Origin: Candidatus Daviesbacteria bacterium
GTDB taxonomy: Bacteria > Patescibacteria > Microgenomatia > Daviesbacterales > UBA10151
Direction of reading: 5' to 3'
Length of the DNA stretch: 64,000 bases
Assembly: GCA_016187025.1 (NCBI GenBank)
Contig: JACPKM010000004.1
Location: 124,001 to 188,000 of the forward strand
Shown: positions 16,093 through 23,046 of the stretch, piece after piece
How positions within the stretch are numbered: the first letter of the stretch is position 1
Layout of the letters: each line of letters begins with the position of its first letter
The notes under the pieces: model-generated
What the model was told of the DNA's origin: nothing
What the model saw: the letters and a program-made list of their open reading frames with translations, nothing else
Databases searched by the model: none
Program-made: the position numbers and the translations under genes

Positions 16093-16488
16093 ATGCAAGT
16101 TAATGCTATGAAATTTGAGCCATTTCAAGGTAAACATAAAAGATTCAGCCGTAATTCGATAAGCATTACAATAGTTTGCGGTATTGGTTTTAACTCTGGT
16201 TTTTATTTCAGAAATAAAATTGAAAATTTTGATTACGTGCTTTTATTTTTCGACAAAGAACAACAAGCAATTGGGTTCCAATTTCTAAAAGACGGAAAAG
16301 TTCCGGGAGTATTAAAAATAAATCATGAGCCAAGAGGTAATTCAGGATCTACCTCGGCATCAGCTTTTTTCAAAGCTTATGATATTGATGCTAAAACTTC
16401 TAAGGGTAGGTATGAACCAAAGGAACACGTCGATCAAAAATTAGGCAAGATATTCTATATTTCCTTAAAAGAAAAAATTAAAGAGTGA
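16093..16488 (+). CDS. Hypothetical protein
   Basis: A 131-residue protein with no membrane segment. Motifs such as FDYVLLFFDKEQQAIGFQFL and SASAFFKAYDID...GRYEPKEH suggest a small alpha/beta fold, but I cannot name a family. ATG 16093 has AAAGGGAC just upstream, and TTGACA (16038-16043) with TATTGT (16061-16066) 17 bp apart gives a promoter with an ordinary leader. ATG 16108 is an alternative. It overlaps the GIY-YIG gene by four bases (GTGA), so the two form one unit. Confidence 0.6.
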   Translation: MQVNAMKFEPFQGKHKRFSRNSISITIVCGIGFNSGFYFRNKIENFDYVLLFFDKEQQAIGFQFLKDGKVPGVLKINHEPRGNSGSTSASAFFKAYDIDAKTSKGRYEPKEHVDQKLGKIFYISLKEKIKE

Positions 16489-16760
16489 AGACTAGCTATT
16501 ATCATATAGATTATATTAATCAGCTACCTACATTTTCTGGCATTTATTGGTTATTTGAATCAAGCAACGGAATATTAAATCTTGTTTATCTTGGTAAAAG
16601 CCGAAATATACGACAGCGATTAAGAGATCATAGTCAATCAAAATCACATAGATTTGATTTTTTTACTTATGAATTTTACCCAGAAAGAAAATTGAGAAAG
16701 AAATGTTATCAGATTATAAACAAAGATTCGAACATTTACCTAGATACAATAAACAATTAG
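16485..16760 (+). CDS. Small GIY-YIG nuclease-like protein
   Basis: A 91-residue protein, essentially a lone GIY-YIG domain. SGIYWLF (about residue 18) is the GIY strand, LVYLGKSRNIRQRLRDH carries the YIG equivalent (YLG) and the catalytic arginine, and a glutamate in FYPERKLRK can act as the metal ligand. Such domains are found in homing endonucleases, UvrC and stand-alone nucleases. Start is GTG overlapping the previous stop. The domain is short at its C-terminus. Target unknown. Confidence 0.7.
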   Translation: MKTSYYHIDYINQLPTFSGIYWLFESSNGILNLVYLGKSRNIRQRLRDHSQSKSHRFDFFTYEFYPERKLRKKCYQIINKDSNIYLDTINN

Positions 16761-16773
16761 GTTAATTCTACTT

Positions 16774-17310
16774 ATGGCAAAAAAAGAGAAGAGATCAAAA
16801 ACAATGAAAATTTATGCTTTTATTGATAGTCAAAATTTAAATTTAGGGACAAGCAAAGATATTTTTCATGGAAGGAAACTAATTTATAAGGGCTGGAAAC
16901 TAGATTTTAAAAAATTTAGAAAATATTTATCAGATAAATTCCGTGTAGACAAGGCGTTTCTGTGTATTGGATATATAAAACAGAATGAGAAATTATATAA
17001 GCACCTCAAATCTTTTGGATATGAACTTGTATTTAAGCCTACAGTGAAAGATAATCAGGGTAAATCAAAAGGCAATGTTGATGCAGAATTAGTTTTGCAC
17101 GCAGCAGCAATACAATTTTCTGAATATGATAGAGCAGTAATTGTATCAGGAGATGGTGATTTTTACTGCCTGTATGAATTCTTAGAAAAGAACAAAAAGT
17201 TATTTAAAATCATAATCCCAAATAGGAAATCAGAATCTTCCTTACTCAAACAATTCCAGGATTACAAGATATTTTTGATTAGGGATAAGGATAAAGTTGA
17301 AAGAAAATGA
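16774..17310 (+). CDS. NYN-domain (PIN-like) ribonuclease, LabA/DUF88 type
   Basis: A 178-residue protein with the NYN fold. The acidic metal-binding residues are visible in FIDSQNLNLG (near residue 17), KGNVDAELVLHAA (near 107) and IVSGDGDFYCL (near 128). NYN proteins act as RNases in RNA decay or defence-linked systems. It lies 13 bases after the GIY-YIG gene, and the three genes 16093-17310 look like one accessory operon between ruvB and ychF. ATG 16804 (MKIYAFID) is an alternative start that removes a lysine-rich lead. Confidence 0.8.
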   Translation: MAKKEKRSKTMKIYAFIDSQNLNLGTSKDIFHGRKLIYKGWKLDFKKFRKYLSDKFRVDKAFLCIGYIKQNEKLYKHLKSFGYELVFKPTVKDNQGKSKGNVDAELVLHAAAIQFSEYDRAVIVSGDGDFYCLYEFLEKNKKLFKIIIPNRKSESSLLKQFQDYKIFLIRDKDKVERK

Positions 17311-17313
17311 GCA

Positions 17314-17389
17314 AATAAAATGGGAGGCGTAGCAATATGACACGTAGTCATATGGTCGTTTCTCCCTAGTGATAAATCTATTTTAACAT
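17314..17389 (+). repeat. Structured dispersed element, copy B (solo)
   Basis: Second copy of the element at 11927-12002. The inner hairpin here is ATATGAC-ACGTA-GTCATAT, longer than in copy A, within a GGGAG/CTCCC stem and a TAAAAT/ATTTTA closing stem. No DUF3800 gene or remnant is seen around this copy. It lies right after the NYN gene and could also act as its transcript end. Confidence 0.6.
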
Positions 17390-17430
17390 AACAAGGGGTA
17401 AAAATTCAATATCATGAATATAAAGAAAGG

Positions 17431-18519
17431 TTGGGTTTTGTTCTGAAAGTGGGAATAGTAGGTCTTCCGAATGTGGGGAAAAGCACACTTTTTAATGCTT
17501 TGTTGAAAAAAAGGGTGGCTTTATCCGCTAATTATCCTTTTGCCACGATTGAGCCAAATGTGGGGGTGGTGGTTGTTCCTGATGACAGGTTAAACAAACT
17601 GGCTGAGCTGGTTAAGGAAGAAGAAAAGATGGATTTTTTGCCCCCTTTGGTCCCCGCTGTTGTAGAGTTTTTAGATATTGCGGGTTTGGTAAAAGGCGCT
17701 TCAACCGGTGCCGGTTTAGGGAACCAATTTTTATCACATATTAGAGAAGTAGATGCAATTGTCCACGTGATTAGAGATTTTGAAGATGTTGTGGTGATTA
17801 GGGAAGGTAGTGTGAATCCTGAAGAAGATAAGTTAACCATAGAAACAGAATTAGGCTTGGCTGATTTGCAGACTATAGAAAAAGGTCAAAGGTCAAAGTT
17901 CAAAGTTCAAAATGAAAGTTCAAAGTTCAAAAATTCTGCAATAGAAAAAATTAGTGTGGCTTTAAACAGTGGACAAATGGCAAATGAAGCAGATCTAACG
18001 GATGAGGAAAAAGAGGCGGTTAAGGAATTACACCTACTTACTTTCAAACCAATTTTATATGTTTATAATGTTTCTGAGCAGGGTTACAATGAATCGCTGG
18101 AGCGATCAGATGTAACCGAGGATAGCTTGGTAATTAGTGCAAAACTTGAAGAAGAACTGGCAGATTTTTCGGAAGAGGAGAGAAAGAATTATTTAAAAGA
18201 GTTGGGGATTGAGGAAACAGGGTTAGAAAGGTTGATTAAAAAAGCTTATGCGTTTTTAGGTCTAATTTCGTTCTTAACTGTCGGAAAAAAGGAAGTTAGA
18301 GCCTGGACCATTAAAAAAGAGACCAAAGCTCCGCAAGCCGCAGGGGTAATCCATACTGATTTTGAGAAAAAGTTTATCAGAGCTGAGGTTATAGAATATG
18401 AAAAGCTAGTTGACGCAGGATCTCGTGCAGCAGCCAAGCAGAAAGGTTGGGTGAGGACTGAGGGTAAGGATTATGAGGTAAAAGATGGTGATGTTATTGA
18501 GTTTTTGGTTTCTGCGTAG
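17431..18519 (+). CDS. ychF: Ribosome-associated ATPase/GTPase YchF (OLA1 type)
   Basis: A 362-residue Obg-family P-loop NTPase. VGIVGLPNVGKSTLFNALL (G1), the switch region NYPFATIEPNVGVV, DIAGLVKGASTGAGLGN (G3) and the C-terminal TGS domain (RAWTIKKETKAPQAAGVIH) are clear. The G4 position reads YVYNVSE, the ATP-type signature. There is no ATG: TTG 17431, CTG 17443 and GTG 17449 are candidates, and the family normally starts Met-Leu-Lys-Val-Gly, which favours CTG 17443. Residues around 150-165 come from a tandem DNA repeat (17881-17928), and a second hairpin repeat encodes NESLERSDVTED, so the helical insert region is rebuilt from repeats. Confidence 0.92.
   Translation: MGFVLKVGIVGLPNVGKSTLFNALLKKRVALSANYPFATIEPNVGVVVVPDDRLNKLAELVKEEEKMDFLPPLVPAVVEFLDIAGLVKGASTGAGLGNQFLSHIREVDAIVHVIRDFEDVVVIREGSVNPEEDKLTIETELGLADLQTIEKGQRSKFKVQNESSKFKNSAIEKISVALNSGQMANEADLTDEEKEAVKELHLLTFKPILYVYNVSEQGYNESLERSDVTEDSLVISAKLEEELADFSEEERKNYLKELGIEETGLERLIKKAYAFLGLISFLTVGKKEVRAWTIKKETKAPQAAGVIHTDFEKKFIRAEVIEYEKLVDAGSRAAAKQKGWVRTEGKDYEVKDGDVIEFLVSA
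17881..17928 (+). repeat. Heptanucleotide tandem repeat within ychF
   Basis: Six copies of AAAGGTC or AAAGTTC (two of the first, four of the second), with a six-base break AAAATG after the fourth. It is in frame and encodes KGQRSKFKVQNESSKFKN-type sequence in the coiled-coil part of YchF. Repeats of this form are common in intergenic DNA of CPR genomes. Confidence 0.8.
18082..18117. repeat. Imperfect inverted repeat within ychF
   Basis: GGTTACA (18082-18088) pairs with TGTAACC (18111-18117), and inside it ATCGCT (18093-18098) pairs with AGCGAT (18101-18106) around a two-base loop. It lies in frame and encodes the stretch GYNESLERSDVTE, which is not part of the family core. Confidence 0.7.
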
Positions 18520-18533
18520 CATTATATTAGTTA

Positions 18534-19925
18534 ATGAGTAGGTTAAAACTCTCTTCAATCGATTCACTTGTATTTACCTGTTTGATTTTATCTCTTCCGC
18601 TTTTTTTTTATAAATTAGGACAATCCTCATTAGTGTCTTGGGATGAGGCATGGTATGCAGATATTTCACAAAATATTCTAATAAGAGGCGATTTATTTAA
18701 CCTTGTATTTAATAGCCGGCCATTTGTAGATCAGCCACCAGGGGGGTTTTGGATGACCGCCACTACTTTTAATATATTCGGCTTAACGGAATTTTCTGCC
18801 CGTCTCTCATCAGCAGTTCTAGGATTCTTATCTTTGTATGTACTATATCTCTTGGGGAGAAAGTTATTTAATAGGTGGGTAGGGTTTGCATCATCCATAG
18901 CGCTGTGTTCTTCATTTTGGTTTTTAAATAGGGCAAGATCAGGCAATTTAGACATTCCTTTAACCTTCTTTTTCCTACTAACCCTTTACCTTGGGTTACT
19001 TGCATCTAAAAATAGAAATTTTTTTATTCCATTTTCTGCAAGTCTGGCATTTTTATATATTGTTAAATCACTTTTACCTTTTGCCATACTTCCTGCACTT
19101 TTGATTATTTTTTGGAAGAACAAAATCTATAAATTAAAAGATTATTTAATTCCAGCTTTATTTGTCTTTGCCTTTTATGGGATCTGGTTAATATTACAGC
19201 TTATTAACGATGTATCACTTGTCCAAAGGCATCTTTTTCATAGTACAAGAGGAGCTTCACTTGGAAATGATTTTTTAAATAGTCTTAGGCTGTTTAAAAC
19301 CTACCTTCATAATGGCATAGGGAAATGGTTTTGGCCTGGGATGTTAGGTATAGTGATGGGATTATCTTTTATAAAAGAAAAAAGATTTTTGCTGCTTTTG
19401 GTATTTTTCTTCTCATATGCAACTCCCTTTGTGTTTTCCCAGCAGCTTCATATCTGGCATTTAATACCTCTTCATCCAATAGTTATATTACTGTTTTTTG
19501 GTGGTTCATTTAATTTAGGTACTAAGCTGTTTAATTTGCTAAAGATTAAAGCTAGTTCATTGCTTTTGGGGAGTCTGCTTATGGCTTTTTCACTATATTT
19601 CGCATATCTGCAGATTAAAACCAGTTGGTATCAGTTTATTGACATACCAGCTTTTGTTTCAGATGAGGCTATTTTGTCCAGAGAAGCTAGCAAATATCCG
19701 GGTAAAATTTACATAGATGGAGATTTTGATCCAGCAGCCACTTTTTATTCTAGAAAAGAGGTGGAAAAGATCAAAAAAGAGCAGTTAAAGCAGGTAATAG
19801 ATCAGGATAAACAATTTCTTGTAATAACAAATACTTGGAGACTTGAGGTAGAAAAAATTGATCCGCAAATTTATGAGATTTTAAAACAGGATAGGGACAA
19901 AGTCTTGGTTCGGAACATAAACTAA
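18534..19925 (+). CDS. ArnT/PMT-like membrane glycosyltransferase
   Basis: A 463-residue membrane protein with about eleven or twelve helices. The first outside loop has WDEAWYADISQNIL with the catalytic aspartate of GT-C enzymes, and VDQPPGGFWM matches the family pattern of substrate-binding loop residues. This fits a PMT_2/ArnT-type enzyme that transfers a sugar from a polyprenyl-phosphate carrier. The last 80 residues form a soluble C-terminal domain. Acceptor unknown. TATATT (18523-18528) ends five bases before ATG 18534, suggesting a leaderless message. Confidence 0.85.
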   Translation: MSRLKLSSIDSLVFTCLILSLPLFFYKLGQSSLVSWDEAWYADISQNILIRGDLFNLVFNSRPFVDQPPGGFWMTATTFNIFGLTEFSARLSSAVLGFLSLYVLYLLGRKLFNRWVGFASSIALCSSFWFLNRARSGNLDIPLTFFFLLTLYLGLLASKNRNFFIPFSASLAFLYIVKSLLPFAILPALLIIFWKNKIYKLKDYLIPALFVFAFYGIWLILQLINDVSLVQRHLFHSTRGASLGNDFLNSLRLFKTYLHNGIGKWFWPGMLGIVMGLSFIKEKRFLLLLVFFFSYATPFVFSQQLHIWHLIPLHPIVILLFFGGSFNLGTKLFNLLKIKASSLLLGSLLMAFSLYFAYLQIKTSWYQFIDIPAFVSDEAILSREASKYPGKIYIDGDFDPAATFYSRKEVEKIKKEQLKQVIDQDKQFLVITNTWRLEVEKIDPQIYEILKQDRDKVLVRNIN

Positions 19926-19941
19926 TGTTTCTATCAAGCTA

Positions 19942-19970
19942 TTGAATTTCTGGTGGTTAACTAGTAAAAT
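19942..19970 (+). promoter_or_regulatory. Promoter of rpsF-ssb-rpsR
   Basis: TTGAAT (19942-19947), 17-bp spacer, TAAAAT (19965-19970), nine bases to ATG 19980, predicting a three-base leader. Confidence 0.65.
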
Positions 19971-19979
19971 TACACGGTC

Positions 19980-20261
19980 ATGCAAAATTATTATTTAACT
20001 CTGGTGCTAAAACCTGATTTAGAAGACAAAGATAAAGACCGTATTTTGGATGCGGTTAAAAAGCGTGTTGTGGGGGAAGAAGGCAAAGTCAGCAAAGAAG
20101 ATAAATGGGGAAGCAGAGATTTAGTTTATCCAATAAAGAAAAACTCTAAAGGATTTTATATGCACTATGAGATAGAAACAGAACCAGCTCGGGTAAAAGG
20201 CCTTGACAAATTTTTACAACTAGAGGAAGATATATTGCGGTACCTGTTGGTACGAGTCTAA
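19980..20261 (+). CDS. rpsF: 30S ribosomal protein bS6
   Basis: A 93-residue ferredoxin-fold protein of the small subunit that pairs with bS18. Typical segments are NYYLTLVLKPDLEDKD, DKWGSRDLVYPIKKNSKGFY and a C-terminal helix ending LEEDILRYLLVRV. It is the first gene of the usual rpsF-ssb-rpsR operon, with 16 bases to ssb. Confidence 0.96.
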   Translation: MQNYYLTLVLKPDLEDKDKDRILDAVKKRVVGEEGKVSKEDKWGSRDLVYPIKKNSKGFYMHYEIETEPARVKGLDKFLQLEEDILRYLLVRV

Positions 20262-20277
20262 GTAAAAAGGCAAAAAG

Positions 20278-20802
20278 ATGGCGAGTAGAAGTTGGAATCG
20301 GGTTGAGTTAATAGGAAATCTTACAAGAGATCCAGAGCTTCGATATACTCCAAATGGTGCTGCTGTTTGTACTTTCGGACTGGCTACTAACCGCTCGTTT
20401 GTTTCAGAGGGAGAAAGAAAAGAAGAGGTAGATTTTCATCGTCTTGTTGCTTGGAATAAATTAGCTGAGCTTTGTAATCAACTTTTGAAAAAAGGATTAA
20501 AAGTGTTTGTTTCTGGAAGGTTACAAACCAGGTCTTGGGAGGGACAAGATGGACAGACCAAGCAAGTAACAGAGATTGTAGTTGAAGATATGATAGTACT
20601 TTCACCCAAAGGAGAAGGATTATCAGTGCAGGCAAGTGAAGAGGTTAGTCTCGATGAGGTATCTGCTCCTAGGGAAAAGACTGAACGCTCTGTTGTTAAA
20701 GAAACTTCTCTTGAAGAAAAGAAAGAAGAAAAGCCAAAGGTTGCTGCTTCTGCTCCAAAAGAAGAGGTTAAAGAAGAAGAAATTGACGACCTTCCATTTT
20801 AA
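20278..20802 (+). CDS. ssb: Single-stranded DNA-binding protein
   Basis: A 174-residue protein with an OB-fold domain (residues 1-110; NRVELIGNLTRDPELRYTPNG, VDFHRLVAWNKLAELCNQLL, GLKVFVSGRLQTRSWEGQDG), a Lys/Glu-rich disordered linker, and the acidic tip EEEIDDLPF that recruits partner proteins. The linker is highly charged rather than Gly/Gln-rich. Located between rpsF and rpsR as in most bacteria. Confidence 0.97.
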   Translation: MASRSWNRVELIGNLTRDPELRYTPNGAAVCTFGLATNRSFVSEGERKEEVDFHRLVAWNKLAELCNQLLKKGLKVFVSGRLQTRSWEGQDGQTKQVTEIVVEDMIVLSPKGEGLSVQASEEVSLDEVSAPREKTERSVVKETSLEEKKEEKPKVAASAPKEEVKEEEIDDLPF

Positions 20803-20806
20803 AATC

Positions 20807-20835
20807 TTGATTAATACCAACAAATATGGCAAAAT
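20807..20835 (+). promoter_or_regulatory. Internal promoter of rpsR
   Basis: TTGATT (20807-20812), 17-bp spacer, CAAAAT (20830-20835), seven bases to ATG 20843. It lies in the short gap after ssb and would give rpsR a leaderless message of its own. Confidence 0.4.
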
Positions 20836-20842
20836 TGTCGGC

Positions 20843-21208
20843 ATGAAAAAAGAAATACCTGTACAAGCCAAAAAAGCAATTATCCCTCTGGGGGCAGTTT
20901 CCCGTAGGCAAATTAAGCCTATTGCTCCTCGCTCAGATGCTGATGCTGTTGGAACAGAAGATAGCTTCTCAGTTGAAAAAGAAATTAGTGTTACCTCAGT
21001 CCAAACTAAGAGAAAATGCTCTTTTTGCGCTGCAAAAGCAACACCTTCCTATACAGATATAGCTACCTTAAAAAGGTACCTAACAGACCGGGCAAGAATT
21101 GTATCTAAAGAGAAATCCGGTATTTGCTCTAAACATCAACGCAGAATTACTAAAGAAATTAAACACGCAAGACATCTGGCCTTGCTTTCATTCACCCCCA
21201 GAGTTTAG
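20843..21208 (+). CDS. rpsR: 30S ribosomal protein bS18 with N-terminal extension
   Basis: A 121-residue protein. The core (from about residue 54) has SFCAAKATPSYTDIATLKRYL and RARIVSKEKSGICSKHQRR, then KEIKHARHLALLSFTPRV. Cysteines in KCSFC and SGICSKH form a zinc-binding pattern (C+ type). The first 50 residues are a basic and flexible extension absent from most bS18 proteins, which are about 75 residues. ATG 20843 is preferred; an overlapping ATG at 20826 opens only a six-codon frame. Confidence 0.94.
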   Translation: MKKEIPVQAKKAIIPLGAVSRRQIKPIAPRSDADAVGTEDSFSVEKEISVTSVQTKRKCSFCAAKATPSYTDIATLKRYLTDRARIVSKEKSGICSKHQRRITKEIKHARHLALLSFTPRV

Positions 21209-21249
21209 TAGAATTAATGAAGAGTTGGGAATATTCTTAACTCATATTT

Positions 21250-21891
21250 ATGCCTGCCTTAAAGGGAATTTTTGAGCAATTTGAAGATATAGAAAATCTT
21301 TCGGTGACAGATTTATCTCACTGGCTAAATCCCATCCAGCAAATAACAAATATTGAAAATCACATTGCAAATCGCATTCTTTACCCCCAAACCTTACCTG
21401 TAAACAAAGATGATTTTAAGATTGATTTGGCGATATTAAGGGAAGCTTTAAAAAGAGTCGGTATGGCAAATAAGGCAAATCGCTTTATTGATAAACAATC
21501 ACACAAAATATTGATCCCAACTGATTTTATAAAATTTATCCCCAATCTAAACCAGCTAGTTTGGGCTTTTGTAGATGGATTATTTTCTGAATTGAATAAA
21601 TCTGATGGTTCAAATGACTTATGGCTGATAGTTTTATCAGGCGATTCCAATGAAATTGTGGGAACACTTTTAATTCCCAATTTTCAAGGCGGAGGAGATT
21701 TATTGGAACTTGGTGTGCAAGGAAAGATTTTTAAGATTAAAGCTGGAAGTTTGAGTGTTATCCCTTGTTTTTCTGACAGCTGCCGTGTGGTGTTTAAGGT
21801 AAATAAAGGATTATTACTAGGCTCACAAGAGAGTGCAATTGATTTAAGAGGTGGAAAGCTTGGAATTATGATAGATGGAAGGATTAAATAA
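21250..21891 (+). CDS. Hypothetical protein
   Basis: A 213-residue soluble protein without a recognised family. The N-terminal half is helical (ENLSVTDLSHWLNPIQQI), the C-terminal half beta-rich, with LLELGVQGKIFKIKAGSLSVIP and ending SAIDLRGGKLGIMIDGRIK; the Gly-Gly-Lys-Leu-Gly-x-x-x-Asp pattern at the end is distinctive. Its stop overlaps the next start (TAATG), so the pair is probably one functional unit. Position between the rpsF-ssb-rpsR operon and the protease genes gives no firm clue. Confidence 0.7.
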   Translation: MPALKGIFEQFEDIENLSVTDLSHWLNPIQQITNIENHIANRILYPQTLPVNKDDFKIDLAILREALKRVGMANKANRFIDKQSHKILIPTDFIKFIPNLNQLVWAFVDGLFSELNKSDGSNDLWLIVLSGDSNEIVGTLLIPNFQGGGDLLELGVQGKIFKIKAGSLSVIPCFSDSCRVVFKVNKGLLLGSQESAIDLRGGKLGIMIDGRIK

Positions 21892-23030
21892 TGCAGTTTG
21901 TTTACAAAAGGGTAAGAATTGAAAAAGACAAGATAATTAGAATAGAAAGAAGCATTTTTGGATCAGGTAAAATTTTGGTTCAAGTTGGGCAAGAAGTTTC
22001 TCCGGCTGAGCTTATTGGAAAAACCATAACTACTGGAGGGTATAAAAAGATCAATTTAGCAATTACTCTTTCTGTTCATCCCAAACGAGTGAAAGCTTTT
22101 CTACAAAAAAGTTTGGGACAACGAATCTATAAAGGTGAGGTCTTGGCAAGAAAAAAAGGTAGTCTTTTTGTTAAAGAAAAAATTATTCTTGCCTCAAGTG
22201 ATGCTTTAGTTGATTCCTTAGATGAGCAAACAGGCGAGGTAAAGCTGAGTTTGCTTCCCAAAACCTCAGAGATACCTGCTGCTGTTTATGGCGTGGTAGA
22301 AGAAGTAGATCCAATTAAAGGTAAAGTAGTCATCAAAACCAAAGCTGATCTTATTTTTGGTATATGCGGCAGTGGTAGACAAAGAGAGGGTATGCTGCAA
22401 ATCTTTGATGAACGTGGGGGATTACTTAACAAAAACCAGATTCCAACAGGAAGCTTTAATCATATTTTGGTAGGTGGAGGATTGGTTTACAAAGAAGCAA
22501 TTGCTAAAGCTATTTCAGAGAATGTAAGCGGGATAATTGCCGGAGGGATAAATGTTTCTGATTTTAGAGGAATCGGGGGAGGTAGACTCCAGTTTAACGG
22601 TCAAAGATCTAGTGACATTGGGACATCAATTGTGATTACAGAAGGCTTTGGGTCGCTATCAATAGGTGAAGATATTTATAATGTTTTAAAAGGTCATGAA
22701 CATAAATTTGCTTTGATTGATGGTAACAAAGGCTTGGTTATTTTACCTGCCTTTGATGAAGCCAGTTTGTCAACAATTAAAAAGACCCAGCTTCCTAAAG
22801 TTGAAATTTCTTTGCATTCACCAATTTCTTCTAAGCTAGAATCAATTGAACTCAAATTAGGCCAAACTGCAAGAATAATAGCCCCTCCATATATGGCTGA
22901 ACAGGGCAAAATAATTGCAATTGATAAAACACAAACTGAGTTACCATCTGGTTTAAAGTCATTTTTGATAACTTTGGAGACCCCTACCCGCAAGATTAAG
23001 GTTCCTCCTTTTAATATTGAGGTAATTTAG
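21891..23030 (+). CDS. Hypothetical protein with repeated beta domains
   Basis: A 379-residue soluble protein. Residues 15-110 contain KILVQVGQEVSPAELIGKT and QRIYKGEVLARKKGSLF, short beta motifs like a barrel-sandwich fold. Residues 140-310 have a Gly-rich region (LVGGGLVYKEAIAKAI, IIAGGINVSDFRGIGGG, SIVITEGFGSLSIGEDI) that resembles a nucleotide- or substrate-binding alpha/beta domain, and the C-terminus (LGQTARIIAPPYMAEQGKII) may be a KOW-like SH3 barrel. I cannot assign a function. Co-translated with the gene before it. Confidence 0.7.
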   Translation: MQFVYKRVRIEKDKIIRIERSIFGSGKILVQVGQEVSPAELIGKTITTGGYKKINLAITLSVHPKRVKAFLQKSLGQRIYKGEVLARKKGSLFVKEKIILASSDALVDSLDEQTGEVKLSLLPKTSEIPAAVYGVVEEVDPIKGKVVIKTKADLIFGICGSGRQREGMLQIFDERGGLLNKNQIPTGSFNHILVGGGLVYKEAIAKAISENVSGIIAGGINVSDFRGIGGGRLQFNGQRSSDIGTSIVITEGFGSLSIGEDIYNVLKGHEHKFALIDGNKGLVILPAFDEASLSTIKKTQLPKVEISLHSPISSKLESIELKLGQTARIIAPPYMAEQGKIIAIDKTQTELPSGLKSFLITLETPTRKIKVPPFNIEVI

Positions 23031-23032
23031 AG

Positions 23033-23038
23033 TAAAAT
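23033..23038 (+). promoter_or_regulatory. -10 box of ctpA
   Basis: TAAAAT ends eight bases before ATG 23047, predicting a two-base leader. It lies directly after the stop of the previous gene; no clear -35 box. Confidence 0.45.
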
Positions 23039-23046
23039 ACAAAATT

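Noticed and set aside
17881..17928. CRISPR array
   Set aside because: Repeat units are seven bases, directly adjacent and inside a coding gene; no spacers. No CRISPR array or cas gene is seen in the window.
20826..20846. Six-codon frame (MAKLSA) overlapping the rpsR start
   Set aside because: No ribosome site, and the promoter spacing points to ATG 20843 instead; likely chance.
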